Assembly: GCA_021234155.1 (NCBI GenBank)
Contig: JAJEKV010000005.1
Location: 19,266,089 to 19,330,088 of the forward strand
Source of the DNA: Isoetes taiwanensis
Lineage: Eukaryota; Streptophyta; Lycopodiopsida; Isoetales; Isoetaceae
Length of the DNA: 64,000 nucleotides
Direction of reading: 5' to 3'
Part shown: positions 44,573-57,129 of the stretch, one piece after another
How the letters are laid out: the number at the start of each line of letters is the position of its first letter
Position numbering within the stretch: position 1 is the stretch's first letter
Notes under the pieces: generated by a model
The model's input: only the letters and a program-made list of their open reading frames with translations
Told to the model about the DNA's origin: nothing
The model's database searches: none
Made by a program: the position numbers and the translations under genes

Positions 44573-46446
44573 AGAGTGGGTCAGAATCGGCCTCTCCACG
44601 GAAGGTAAGCAGATGATGCGGTTGTGCGGTCGCGGGCATTGAAATCTCTAACAAGAGCACATGACCTTCTTTGGCGATATTGCTCTATGTCATCATACTG
44701 GATCTCTATAAGGCATTTGTACATCCGGTAATGCGCTTCACGGACCTAGTAGAACTTAGTTTGCATGGGGTATATAACGGCGTGCAATAAACAATGGGCG
44801 ATGTTGAGGCTCGATTTTCTCACCCACAGGTAGCGGTTAAGTCTGTCAGCCTTGTGGAGTGAGATCGTGGTTGCTATAGCATCTTTGAAGTATAGCATGC
44901 CACCCCTCCATATTCTCACTTGCCATGGCGGCGCATTTGTGGCGAGAAGCCTTTGTATCCGGGATGTCCGGCGGTGATGCCCACAATATTCCCATGTCTC
45001 TTGCAAGAAGATGATGTCCATACGTAGCGATCCCAACAAGGCATTTGCCCTTCTTCGGGGAATCCCCTCACAGTTCCATGATACAAGTGGGGTTTTGCCC
45101 CTATCTTTGCTGTGGCGGTTGTCCCGCACCGGCTCAGGAGGTTGCGGGGGGGCGTTCAGTGGTGCGGAAGATCGGGTCACGGCTATTGCATCACGGTTTG
45201 CCGCCCCGGAGGTGAAAGGTCTAGATGTCCCGGCCCCATCGCCACGCTGCGCATGTTTCTTTTTGGGCCGGAGGTACAAACACCTTCATCTTGCCATTAA
45301 CCAAGCCCGATCCCCCCTTTTGTCGACTTGTTTGATTTTTGTGAACTCCTCTCGTCTCTCCTTTTGTTGCCTTTGGAGTAAGATCGTGTCCAAGTATATT
45401 GATGTCCCCTTCAACCGGCAGAAGCTGGCGTTGTAGCAATAGAGTCTTGATGCACGGTCCAACATCGTGAATTTGACCCGGTCGGGGTCTCATGTTTGGC
45501 CCCAGGGTGGGTTTTCTCCCCAAATCTTGCGGTTGTAGTCATCCCGGCACCGAGGGATCATTAAGCTTAGCCGGCAGATCTTCCCCATGCTCTTCAGGAA
45601 AGGATGTAGTTGAAGTTGGAAAGGAAGTAGTTGGAATTGGAAGGGATGTAGGTGCAGCTGGAAGTGGACTGGATGATAGCTTTTTTGACGATGTTTCTTT
45701 TGAAGAGATAGCTGGAGACAATCCACGTTTGAGGAAGGCCTTCAATCTGAGTGTTGATGAGGGATCGAATCGAATAACAAATGGTACCTTTAAGAATTGC
45801 ATCGTAGTTTCTGGCGGTAGCAACACTCTTGATGTCTGTGAAATTGTGAAGAGAATGAATGGAGGTGGAAGTCTGTGAAACTGGCACTGATCACATGTTT
45901 TTAAATCTCGGATCTGTAATTTTGAATTTTGATTACAAACTTTTATTGTGAAATATTGGAACTGATCTGATCTTGAATACAAAGATCTTTACTACACTTC
46001 TATGTTTTTAACCTATTATTCTGCTTAACTTACTATTCATTCTAGAATTTTACTATTCATTCTGAAAGTCCAGAAAGTAGACTAGTAAAACAAAAATGAT
46101 TAGATGATAAAATTTGGCAATTTCCGGACTCCATATATTCAATATGGGAGCGGAATGACACCTAAGCAAACTTTAACACGCCAAAAATACCAAAGCCACC
46201 TCAGCGTATCCGTGGAAGGGTCACCTCAACATTGGAAGGTGAAAATGTTCCTTGCGGAGGGATTTATATAGTGGGTTTTTGGCCTCCTAGCCATTGGTTC
46301 CTGTTGTGAAAATTAGATAGAGGACTGAGGAACAGATGGGGAGCTGTGTCGCTGTATGAAGTAATTAAAAGCCAAACGATCATTTGTACTAACATTTAAG
46401 TATTAAATGAAAAGCGAGAAGGCTGGTATAGTAATCTAGGGTATCT

Positions 46447-49400
46447 ATGGAAGGGGCTATGGTAAGCTTACAGCCACAAAATTTCCTAGACTTAGTGATC
46501 GAGGAGGCTCCAACAGACACATTCATCTGCAAATTGCAGAGATGCAGAAAAACGGGAAATTTAGCATATGCCAAGGATGTAAATGCAGGCATTTATAGTC
46601 ATGGACTAGCAGCACATGGAATTGTTGGGAACTATGTCGTGCCAATGTTCACGGAATGCGGAAGTCTGTCGGATTCTCTGCAAACTTTCACCAGGTTGGT
46701 TTATAGGAATGTGATTGCATGGACTTGTCTTATTTCAGATTATAGTGGAAACGGAAAACCATGTAATACGCTCAACCTTTACAAGAAAATGCTGGAAGAT
46801 AATGTGCAGCCTAGCAGTCATACACTCGTGGTTCTCCTGAAAGCTTGTTCTAGGTTGAGGGATATAGAAACAGCTCGACTGGTACATGTTGAGATAATAG
46901 GAAAGCAATTTGAAAGAGATATTTTTGTGGGCACTGCTTTGGTCGACATATATGCTAAATGTGGATTACTTATAGAGGCAAGGCAGGTTTTTGACAGTTT
47001 GCCAGTTCGAAATGTAGTGTCCTGGACTGCTTTAATTTCAGGTTATGCTGAACATGGAGTTGCCAAGGAAGCTCTCAAATGTTTCGATCGAATGCAACAA
47101 GAAGGCCTGTCACCAAATGCTTTGACATATGTTTGCAGCTTCAAAGCTTGTGCCAACATAGGAGCTATAGATGAAGGCCGAAGAATACACAAGAAGGCTA
47201 CTGAAAAGGGACTAGATAAACATCTTTTTGTTGGAAACTCTTTGATAGACATGTATAGGAAATGTGGCTCAGTCGAGGATGCTCAAAAGTTATTTGACAA
47301 GCTTCCAGTTAGAGATGTCATAACCTGGAGTGTGCTCATTGCAGGATATTTTGAGAAAGGCCTTGCTCAGAAAGCACTAACGTGTTTTGAACAGATGCAA
47401 TCTGAAGGCATTTCTCCAAATGCTATTACATTTGTCTATGTCTTGAAAGCTTGTGGCAGCATAGCAGCCATTTATAGGATTCGAGAAGTGCATGCCAGAA
47501 TTTTGAAGAAAAGGTTGGAGAATGATGTTTTTGTTAGTAGCACATTGGTTGACATGTACAGCAAATGGGGACTGGTAGTAGAGGCAAGAAAGGTGTTTGA
47601 CAAACTGGTAGTTCGAGATGTTGTATCATGGACGACAGCAATTGCAGGATATGCCAGACATGGACATGGTCAGGAAGCTTTGAAGTGCTATGAACAGATG
47701 CACTTGGAAGGTATTCCTCCAAATGCTCTCACCTTTGTTTGTGCCTTGAAAGCATGTGGAAGTACTGAAGCGATAAATACAGGGAAACGAGTACATGGAG
47801 AGATTGCACTAGATGTGTTTGAAGCAGACCCTGCTGTTGGTTGTAGTTTAGTTGACATGTATGCAAAATGTGGATTCTTAGCTGAGGCACGAAAAGTCTT
47901 TGACAGGCTTCAAATTCAGGACATTGCATCATGGAATTCACTCATTGCAGGATATGCTGACCATGGCCCTTATCAAGAAGCACTTAACTGCCTGCGCCAA
48001 ATGCAACTCGAGGGCATCTGTCCAGATGCTGTCACGTTTGCTTGCACCTTGAAGGCCTGTGGCATCATTGGACTCATTAAAGATGGACAGGAGATACACA
48101 AAGAGATTGTACAAATGCATTTGGACAAAGAACATCGTTGGAAGTGCTTTGATTTACATGTATGCAAAGTGTGACTCACTTATAGAAGCAAAAAAAGTTT
48201 TTAACAAGTTGGCAGTGCGAGATGTTGTGTCTTGGACCACACTAATTGAAGGATATGCAGAGCATGGGCATGGACAGGAAGCCCTGAAAATTCCGAACAG
48301 ATGAAAGCAGAGAATGTCCCACCTAATGCAGTAACATTTGCTTGCACTTTAAAAGCTTGTAGTAGCATCGATTGCTATAGACAAGGGTCAGGAAATCCAC
48401 ATGGAGATCACTAGACAGGGATTCGAAAGTGACTTATTTGTTAGCAGCGTTTTGATTGACATGTATGCAAAATGTGGCTTACTTGCAAAGGCACAGGAAG
48501 TCTTTGATAATCTGCCAGTTCGAGATGTCGTGTCATGGACTGCACTTATTTCAGGATATGCAAGAAAAGAAGCAGGTTGGCAGGCTCTGAAATGTTTTGA
48601 ACAGATGCAATTTGAAGGTGTCTCTCCAAATTCTGTGACTTTTATCTGCAGCTTGAAAGCTTGTGGTGACATAGCAGCTATTGGCAAGGGTCAGGAAATA
48701 CACAAGCAGATTGTCAACCATGGACTTGAAACACATCCATTCATTAGCAGTACTCTGGTTGATATGTATGCGAAATGTGGATTACTCGCTGAAGCACAAG
48801 AAATTTTTCATGACCTGCCAATGAAGGATGTTGTATTATGGAACACAATGATCAGAGGATACGGAATGAACCATAAGAATGACCTGGCTCTGCGGTGTTT
48901 CAACGAAATGCAAGAACAGGGTGTATCTCCAGATAGCATTACATTCACATGCCTTCTTAGTTCGTTTAGCCGTGCCAACCTGGTATTCAAGGGGCTAGTT
49001 CTGTTTAATGAAATGACGGAAGAGTATAGCATTCTACCAACAGGAGATCACTATATGTGCATTGTAGACCTGCTGGCACGGTCAGGACACTTGTACCAGG
49101 CGGAAAAGTTGCTGTGGGACTTGCAACCTTCATCTATAGAAACCTGGATAATGCTGCTTAGTGCTTGCAAAACATATGGGGAAGCAGATGTAGGGTTGAG
49201 ATGCTTTCAGCAGTTAGTGAAGATGAATCCTGAAAATGCTGCATCTTATGTTCTAATGGAGAATATCTATGGAAGTGCTGAAAGATGGAATAATGTAAAT
49301 AAAATAGAGAGGCTAAGGAGATTTATGGGGGCAAAAAAAAAAAAAAGCCTGCAAAGGCATGTATAGAGGTGAACAAGGTGGTGCACGAATTTGTTATAGG

Positions 49401-49746
49401 CAGCACATACCAGGAGGAAATATTAAAAATGCTAGAAACCTTAAAATCACGATTAAAGAAGGAAGGGTACGTACCAAACTTAGAACTTGTCTTGAGACCA
49501 GTGTCTGATGTACAGAAGGAATCATTATTGTGTGGACATGTAGAAAGATTAGCTATAGCTTTTGGGATTCTCCACACGTCAGAGGGACAAAGATTGCATG
49601 TGAGTAAAAATTTGAGGATGTGTGGGGACTGTCATAACACAAGTAAAATAATATCTAGAATTGAGAGACGTGAGATTATTGTCAAAGAAAGTAACTGGAT
49701 TCACTACTTCAAAGATGGTCATTGTAATTGCGGAGATATGTGGTGA
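46447..49746 (+). pseudogene. PLS-type pentatricopeptide repeat protein with DYW:KP-like domain
   Basis: An intronless, organelle-RNA-editing type gene. Repeats run from about residue 60 on with motifs such as VDMYAKCGLL, VRDVVSWTALI and GYAEHG-HGQEALKCFEQM, at least nine PLS units. The C-terminus carries E-type motifs, a KP box KPAKACIEVN (in place of the PG box), then HVERLAIAFGIL (HxE deaminase motif), CGDCHNTSKIIS and a terminal CNCGDMW. As I recall the family literature, KP-box DYW proteins of hornworts, lycophytes and ferns drive U-to-C editing. Frame breaks near 48130, 48290 and 48370 and at the A14 run (49333-49346) divide it into four pieces; all cysteine, histidine and HxE residues remain, so sequencing error at homopolymers is possible, but several breaks favour a young pseudogene. 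The start at 46447 is the first ATG; no clear transit peptide is seen. Confidence 0.85.
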
Positions 49747-50336
49747 TCTATTAGAGATTTCAAAAAGAACTAAATGCACTATTTGCAAATTTAAGCAACA
49801 GTTACAAGAATACGGATCTATGTAGGAGCTGTGCAGGCTGCGTGCCTAAAAGAAGAGGGAAGGGGGAGGGATTTATATCTCGTCTTGGTAGGAGAACGAA
49901 TCATGTTTGTGCTCATTCATCAAGGTGCAACCCCTCAGCCCATATCCATGCGCACAGTTATGCATATCTTATGAAGAGGTCTCCAACCATACAATTTAAA
50001 CACCTTGACTTAAAAGAAAGAAAAAAGTATCATCGCACCACAATTCAAAGAGTGGATGCTTCGAATGAATAAGCATTAGAATGATAGAAATACATCATTA
50101 AAATCTGTTTGTATCCTCTCTCTCTTTTATATTTTATCTTAACATATATAATGATTGGAGGGCAGATTCTTCTGGGATATTCTTTAAGATTCTTACGTTA
50201 AATTTCGACACGCATGTTGTGCGCAACACTCCTTCATAAAATTTTTTGACACGTTTCAGATATCAGGACCCAGACTTTTCTATTCTAAATTTTTTGACAC
50301 GTTGCATTAGCTAGGTAAAGGTAAAAATTGTTGGCT

Positions 50337-50486
50337 ATGGCGTCGACACTGCGGCATCTGCGCTCTTCCTCTCTCCAACCGGCATCTGCGCCCCTGCTCT
50401 TTTTCACAATCTTTTCTTGCATATCTTCCTTCCACAAGTCAGTGTTTCTTTTCCTTTCTTCCATTGAGACATCAGCGCTGCATTAA
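50337..50486 (+). CDS. Small ORF with transit-peptide-like start, doubtful
   Basis: 49 codons, MASTLRHLRSSSLQPASAP then a hydrophobic Ser/Phe-rich stretch. Arg/Ser-rich and lacking acidic residues early on, like an organelle targeting peptide; it could be a first coding exon whose downstream exons are not recognisable. A T-rich/GTAAG-like context follows (GGTAAGGTCACGGTAAG near 50540). Confidence 0.18.
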   Translation: MASTLRHLRSSSLQPASAPLLFFTIFSCISSFHKSVFLFLSSIETSALH

Positions 50487-52567
50487 GTTTTACGTGCAAA
50501 GCAACCGGGATCCTCATAATAGTTCTGGAGGTCATATGGTAAGGTCACGGTAAGTTTAGGCTATGGTTGAATTTTTTTTTTCTGATGTACTTATTTTTCT
50601 GCAAGTTCTTACTTCCTTCTAACCCTAACTTGGTAGTATATTTTCCTATGTCGGCATGCAGATGAAGCGGAAAGCTTTTAGCAATGTTTAGTGTGTCTTG
50701 ACGGGAAGCTTTTGGCAAGTGTCCGGAAGCCAGACAGATAAGCCGAAAACTTTCAAAGAGATCTTTGAGATGAGATGCGCATCAGTATAGGTTTGTGTTT
50801 GAAGAATCTTGGTTTTGTTTTTCAAGACTAAGAAAAAAATACTCTAGATATTCTAGCTATGTTGAATCACTCTGATAAGTGGCTGACCCAGAAAATATCA
50901 GCAGTAAATTCCTGAATGTTACTTTTTAAAATTTGGCCAAATGCCCTTGATGCACAGAACTTATGATTCGTCTCCACCGGCGTAGGCTGTGGAGACCAGA
51001 TGCAGGAACAGGAATTGAAGAAGAAGCTCTCTTTGAATATGTGAAGATGGATTGATTGTAGATTGGATCATCTTCATGTGATGAATGATGCAAAGGCGTT
51101 GATTATCTTGCAACTGAGCAACAGTGGTTTTGGACATCTGTTGGAAGCTTTATAGCTTAGTTCATGCCACATAATGAGGACAATATGACATCTTTACAAA
51201 GGATCCAGCAGTATTTGACCACGTTTTACAGTGCAAATGCTATGCTAACCCCGGACACTGTCAACTAAGTAATTTTGATTCAATATTTGAATTAACCAGG
51301 AAGTACTTTCTGTAACTTTATGCATTTTCACAGGGATCCACTTGAAAAGTGATAAAGCTGTGTGTAATTTGCTCACAATTCCTTTATTTGTCTTACAAGG
51401 CGTTCTTCAAGGTTTTATATATGCATTTATGCTGTAAAATATGGTAGCAAGATCCATTTTCATTAATATACACATATTAGGGCTGTTTCATTGAAGTTGC
51501 AGGCATTATCTCACCTTTTTCCACTATCTAATCTACAAAACAATTTCTGCTTTTTATATGAGCGATTTTTACACGAGAAACCGATTGATAGATGATTTTC
51601 CTGCCATGTCTTATAGGGATGCACCGTCATATAGCATATAAAGATAATAAACGTCCAAAGCACCATAGCAGCGAAATCTTAAAAACTATATATATATCTA
51701 GCATTGCAATGCACCTGTTCTATATCTATATGCACTAGCAGCATATAGCTATAAACTGCCACGAGGTCAGCATGTACGGTGGTTCAGTATATTCTCAAGT
51801 CTAATCTGTCCATGGGGAGGCCAAGACTTCCTGTTAACCATACATTTGCAGGTGATGTTCTTTGTAATCGTGTCAGGTTAGAAAGTTCGAAAATGGACGT
51901 AACTAACTTTATACATGTTTCTCTTAAACATGTACCTCTTCAAAATTCTTTGTTTTAATCAAAAATTATTCTGCCCTTTTTCACATTTCGGTTTTAGGCA
52001 CTTGATGCTTTATCATTGCATTTCATTTCTTATGCATCTACGTTTCAGTATTATCTCGAATCATATGCTCCTGAAGAGTCGCGCTATACGAGTTAAAATT
52101 ATGTTTTGGCGTTTTTGAGAGATGGCAGCGATGAAAAGACTACACTATCAAAATTTGAATCTAGATGAGTTGAATATTGATTGCAAGACAAGTCCTACTA
52201 TTTGAAAATATTGGGCTTTTCTTTTTACCTCTAAATTTGCAAATCAACCATGCAATTTATTTTTAACATTCAAAGTCTATATGCACAAGGTTTGGCACAC
52301 ATGAATTAAGGGGACGTAATTTTGAGTACCATCCATGATCAAGACATTTTTGCTACAAAATTTTGACGGTATGAGGTAATTTCGGGCACCATGTCGTCCT
52401 TGATGCAAAACAAATGGCAATAATGCAGTTTCAACTCTTGCATGTTCTTTCGCATCTCAAGGATATCCAATTGAGATCTATTCGACTTAGCACAAAACTT
52501 CTTTTGCAGTAGGTTGGAGAAATGTTGGCGGCAAAGGCTATCATCATCTTGTATCTTTTATTTTTAG

Positions 52568-52720
52568 GAGGGTTGCCTAACTCGAGATGACCGATTTCCT
52601 ATCATTCTAGCCCCGATTTCCTATCATTCTAGCCTATACACATGTACGTAACCACATGTAACAAATGTGTATTGTATGCCATGTATCCAATGGGTTTTTC
52701 TTTCCTTCTAGGCGTTACTC
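52568..52720 (-). repeat. A-tailed retroposon 3' end, second copy
   Basis: The minus strand carries the same CATCTCGAGTTAGGCAACCCT block and A-rich tail as 22655-22735. A 21-bp unit (CCGATTTCCTATCATTCTAGC) is tandemly doubled at about 52588-52631. Confidence 0.45.
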
Positions 52721-53489
52721 TTTAAGTGCTTCCTTGCCGGGATGATTCTCCTCCTTGGCCTTCCGTTATTCCTTCATGACTTCAAATGAGAAATCAGTCT
52801 GCAACACCTTTCATCTGACACATCAAGTTTGCCCTTTTCCTCGCTTCTTTGCAAAAATGCCAGTGGTGTTGCATGCCATGCAATCAGCCAATTTTGCCTT
52901 TATTCTAAATCAATGTGGAACTTGTCTTGGTCGGACTATATATATTACGATATGTCGATGTCTATTATGGATCTATGGATGGATGGATGTGCTACCCTTC
53001 ATGGTAGTTGTTTATATTATATTGCTTTGCCAGTGCTGATGTAGTATGCTTCCGCTATTATAGAAGCCCATAGGGAGCGGGCGCATGAGACACCTCTGTG
53101 TCTCCCTACCCACGTCCTGGCCATCCCAGGAACGGGGCAGACGGAGGGCCCATGTAGCAGCCGATGCTGGATGGGGAAATTTCCCGCGAGATGTACGACA
53201 AGGCGTCGTATATTTGGGGGGGAGCGAGAGCATCACAAAGTAACTTCCTCCTGACCACTTCTCGAATAAAATAACATGCATATTCAACTCAGTGTGTTCT
53301 TAACCATAGAAAGAATCGCATCATGTAAGTTGAGCAAAGAAAGAGATGCATCCCTTCGATCTTGTTGACCTTTTGAAATGGTCATAGTGTCAATGATCCA
53401 TAGCTTCATGCTGAAATGGAGGATCCTACTTCTGAAAAAAAACTTAAAAATAAATTGAATTGAATTGGACAATCACCCAGGAGACTAAA

Positions 53490-54330
53490 GAGAATCTATG
53501 GGACCCAAACATTGAATATAGAAGAAGTATTACTGTCCAAAAATAAAAATCCCACCCGAAGGGTTTTTGCGGGGAAAAACTTAGTAGTAATAGATTTGCT
53601 GATAAACTATACATTTACATTTTCATAGATAGTGATGAAGGACATGTGAGGTTTAGCAAATCATTACCCCGAGATATGCCATCTCAACATCCACATCGCG
53701 ATGGTGGTTAGGTGTAACCAACCTGGCACAACGTGCTCTAATAGATCTAAATGCTCAACTTCAATAAATTCCAATTGGCAACATTGGCAGATCTTGTCTT
53801 CTCATTCTATCAGACCCATTTGCCTGTCCCAATTTTGAGGCAGTGTGCTTCTGTGCAAATGGACATTCTGCATTTCTTATTGAGCAAATGTGCTAGATAT
53901 TGTTTTTGACCCTTTGCAAGTGTGGGATTAATGTCGAGTTTTGTAGTGTCTTTGTACTCACGGTTCTAAAGCCTTAGCATCCCAAAACTTACTTTGGAGG
54001 CGCATTGTTAGAAGGAAGACTACGTAATATTACGACCCTCAACTATTAAAACATCAATGATGTCCTTTGATGCGCCGACCAAGAGGTTGAAGGAAATTCT
54101 TACATCTATCACCATACTTCAACCAAGCAAGTCAACCCGTCTTATTATTTGAAAATTTGATCGCTCAAGCCCATGAATTTCTTTTGCCCAAGTAAAATTG
54201 CTGCCATGCACCCAAAGAGACTCAAAGTCTTGACATTTCAACAACAAAGCTTCATGTTTCTTACGCATGTGATCCTTACCTTAAACTTTTGCAAATTGCT
54301 TTAAGTACTAGGTAATTGCCATGAGGAGGG
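53490..54330 (-). mobile_element. LINE 3, old 3' fragment of the same LINE family
   Basis: Matches the 3' ends of LINE 1 and LINE 2: the 3' hairpin (53528-53592, outer stem TATTACT/AGTAATA, inner AAAATCCC/GGGTTTT), TATGGGACCCAA near the tail as in LINE 1, and a decayed C-terminal coding part including the GCCAATGTTGCC-like zinc-knuckle region. Oldest of the three by divergence. Upstream it meets the LTR of element C. Confidence 0.6.
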
Positions 54331-54439
54331 CATTAATTTGTAAAGGGCTCCGGCCCCGCCAAGGCGATTGCCTGGCAGCGAGCAGCGAGTCGCGCCCGTT
54401 TAAGCGCCCGCCCGTCTGCTATATGGCGCTCCCGGAATA

Positions 54440-56071
54440 TATCACGACCACCGGGCGTATACATACGGGAGCTTTCCCTCCCATGGCGATCATCTCACCA
54501 TGGCGGGGGCCCTCCCGATGCGTTTGGGCCATCTATGAAATGAGGGCCGAAGAAGGGCCTGAAGGGTCATTAGACCCATGCCTTCAATGGGACTCCTACG
54601 TCGCGGAAGCATGAATACAAGGGTTAGCACACAGCACGAATATACATAAATAACCACCACGAAGGGTGGCGCATCCATCTGAAATACCAGCGGCATAGAA
54701 TATGCATCTAATCTAAGAAAATGCCCAAAACCGGGTTCTACCGGCTCGGACTCAGTGAGGATCGGCCGGCCATTTGGGCCTCAAAGGGATCAGCAGGCCG
54801 AGTCTTGGCATGGCGTTGGCTGGCATAGAACATCGGCTAGGGTTGTCCACTCCATCCGCCCCTCACATTGCACACTGCGGATGGGTCAATTCATGCTATG
54901 GAAAAGCTATAGCCTTGGGAAGCGCCAAGCTCAAGGTATCACCCTCCCGAGCCTACTCGGGTTCATGGCGCTGGTCAGATGAGGCGAGTGGGGGAGCGTC
55001 CCCTTCGGAATCCGCAGTGGTTCCATGGGTGAGCTAGAGAATCGTCGTGCGCATCGACCCCCGCATCCGTACCCGACTTACTCACCTAAATCTACTCAAA
55101 GTGCAAAGGTGCTCCATCACGGATCACACCTCTACACCGAGGGAGTGTCAGACCCATACCCGGCCCTCGTGGCCGGCTATCAGGCCTAGCCCTTGTAGGA
55201 GTCTCGGGGAGCCTTGTATGCTCATGCAAGACCCCACCCCTCATGTCTGCTTGTGTTCCTTGTATGCGGTGCTAAGCGGACCATAGCATCTAGGACCGGT
55301 GGGCTCTTGTACCTGAGGCATAAAATGGGACTCACGAGCTATCTAGGAGCATACTACAATACGGTTGAGAGGTCTCTACCCCGTAATCCCCGTTTGAGTC
55401 AGATTAAGCAAAGAACTAACAATCCATCCTTTTCGAGTAAGAACCGAGAATTGAATATAAAGAGAACTTGCTTGTACAATCAAGGGTTAGTTTCTATGAT
55501 TGAATCACAAAGAAAGCAAAAGCGGTTTCTATGATTGAATCACAAAGCATGAAAGCGGTTTCTATGATTGAATCACAAAGAAACGGAAAGCGGACACAAC
55601 CAAAGCGTTATCTAGAATCCACATAGCCACCTACACGAACGTTTGGACTCGTTTCCATGGGGCACCTCCATCTCACAGGAGTTGAGAATTCAGTTGTTGC
55701 TTCCGAGGGGGCGGCGGTATGGTGGCTCTCTGGCTGGTGTATGATGGCTCGGCTCGGCCTTCCTTGGTGATCTTGGGAGTCAATCGCGGGGATAGGGGTC
55801 AAGTTGGCATCCTAAGCAGCAAGCCCCCATCTTTCTTAATCGATTGGGGGCGGTGGCGCCTTCCAAAAGCGATAATTAGCCTAATTAAGTTATTATCTTT
55901 AATGTATTAAATTAGCATAGCTAATTTAATCCATTTAAAGTAACCCCTAGGTTACAATTAAGTTCCCATACCCCATGGTGGCGTACCTTTAGGGGTGGCG
56001 TGCTTGTATTTGTACATGTCAGGTATGAAATCATTGGCGTGAAGCCGGAGTATAAATCATTGGGCGTCACA
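54440..56071 (-). repeat. 3' LTR of element C
   Basis: About 1632 bp, similar in length and in blocks to the LTR of A (for example GGGTTGTCCACTCCATCCGC, and the GAAGGGTGG-GC and GCGTATACATACGGGAG segments). Minus-strand start TGTGACGCCC at 56071, immediately after the polypurine tract; the outer end is degenerate. Confidence 0.7.
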
Positions 56072-56087
56072 TTCTCCCCTCCTTAAA
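56072..56087 (-). other. Polypurine tract of element C
   Basis: The minus strand reads TTTTAAGGAGGGGAGAA directly before TGTGACG of the LTR: the plus-strand primer site. Confidence 0.8.
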
Positions 56088-57129
56088 AATAGCATTGGGG
56101 TTAGCTAATCGAATACATATACGTAAAGCACTCAATTAGAAAATGAAGTTAGGAATATAACATTAATACGTTAAAATTATAGTATCTCGGACAGTAATAC
56201 ATTGAAGTTGAGAATATCAAAGTACAAGCACCAAGGTGCCTTATACAAACTTATCATCAAGAGAGTTTAGGACCAAAGTCCGATTTAAAACATTCCGACA
56301 ACAAAATTCACACATGTAGACAAAACCAATACGGAAAAAGTTGGGTCATCAGCAACCCTCTATACAAAGGCGGTGGCGATCGTTCTTTGGCTTTGCACAC
56401 ATCAATATACCCGTAGGTTAATAATATGATTAAATTGTGGTTGAAGGGACCACCCCCTACAAATAAAAGGAAAAAAATATCTAGAAAGGAACCTATCATG
56501 TCTACGGCTTGCAATTCATTGTGGCATAAGGAATGGTTCGGTTCACATTATAGCGGAATGAGCGATCTATTTATTAGATGCTTTTCAAGCAATTCGCGGT
56601 CATGTCAACATCAACAATACACCACATCCTAGAGAACACGAAGGTGATCTCATCATCGGTTATTATTATAATATACGATGCATCTACCCCTCTAGAACAT
56701 GATTCTCGGCAAATCAAGCCTTCAAGCTTCGCCGGGGGCGGGGTTGATAGCATCGTTGATGGTGCGACCACGAGATTCCCGCATGAAGTCGGATAGTGCT
56801 TCTCAAGGTCTATCTTCATCACCCGGTAGCATCTTCAAGCGGTAAGTGCTTCCACTTGACCAAAGTATTGCAACATTTGAGTCCTTAAATTACGTTTTAT
56901 AAGCTCGATCAAGAAGAGCTTGGGCACTATTTCAATTTGCTCTTTGGTCATTTCTAGGAGGGTTGGGGTATCAAAACCTCCTGCGGATTAGGGGTGTGTT
57001 GCTTGAGGAAGACTCGCGTGAAAGACCTTGTGGATCTTCAAGCGGGGTGGCAAGTCAAGCGATATGCTGTTCTCCCAGCGTTCGGTAATCTGAGCGGCCC
57101 GGCCCATCGGGTGCCAACTTCTTCTGATT

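Larger units (their letters stand above)
41203..45590 (-). mobile_element. LINE 2, near full-length, same family as LINE 1
   Basis: Minus-strand order: an RNA-binding-like N-terminal part (45480-45290, FTMLDRASRLYCYNASF, LKGTSIYLDT, resembling ORF1/DUF4283-type domains), an AP-like endonuclease (LVSWNCEGIPRRRANALL, DIIFLQETWEY at 45140-45000), a region tandemly duplicated at 43709-44572, RT (FVDFKTAYDTVPRD, GVKQGCLLSPTLFGLYI, about 42860-42650) and a C-terminal CQCCHMRTVED...ECPAY segment, then the 3' hairpin and a (TTCC)n tail at about 41215-41190. It interrupts the last exon of the recombinase gene. Many frameshifts, so inactive. Confidence 0.85.
30100..45878 (+). pseudogene. Crypton/DUF3504-type tyrosine recombinase gene, interrupted
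   Basis: Exon 1 (about 30100-30460) encodes an acidic N-terminus, then LVKEVNEARRKMDKIE and the SAM-like domain LNVREFVRMLKRFMLQV...GGCYPPET. Exon 2 (40150-40696) continues without loss: LQDMFWKFGAII, GRDELYKLVVSDF, LEYSERASK, CINGPK. Exon 3 (40764-41073) has the catalytic region: GGWMKYMLKPIGVEG, SGRSNVVSRLARANVP, TRHRNPESYMF. Exon 4 begins at 41143, is split by a LINE, and resumes near 45600 with a GKEVVEVG-type repeat and NGTFKNCIVVSGG, stopping at 45878. Donors and acceptors fit GT..AG; the exon 1/2 join rebuilds ACA within PPETLQD. The conserved catalytic His before the second Arg is Lys here, and stops occur after MDKIE, in exon 2 after KFAI and ISTE, plus a frame change, so it is not functional as read. 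Cryptons are plain DNA transposons, and domesticated relatives exist; which applies is unknown. Confidence 0.68.
49750..53480. other. Intergenic, no gene identified
   Basis: AT-rich, with a short (TA)n tract near 51685. A small reading at 50337-50486 has a transit-peptide-like start (MASTLRHLRSSSLQPASAP) but no supporting exons. Retroposon remnant near 52.6 kb; two perfect palindromes in a GC-rich patch at 53088-53105 (GAGACAC/GTGTCTC) and near 53175-53186 (GGGAAATTTCCC). Confidence 0.4.

Noticed and set aside
30100-45878. A DIRS-like element (RT plus tyrosine recombinase in one unit)
   Set aside because: The RT is not of DIRS type, RT and recombinase are separated by exact intron borders of the recombinase gene, and no DIRS split repeats are seen.
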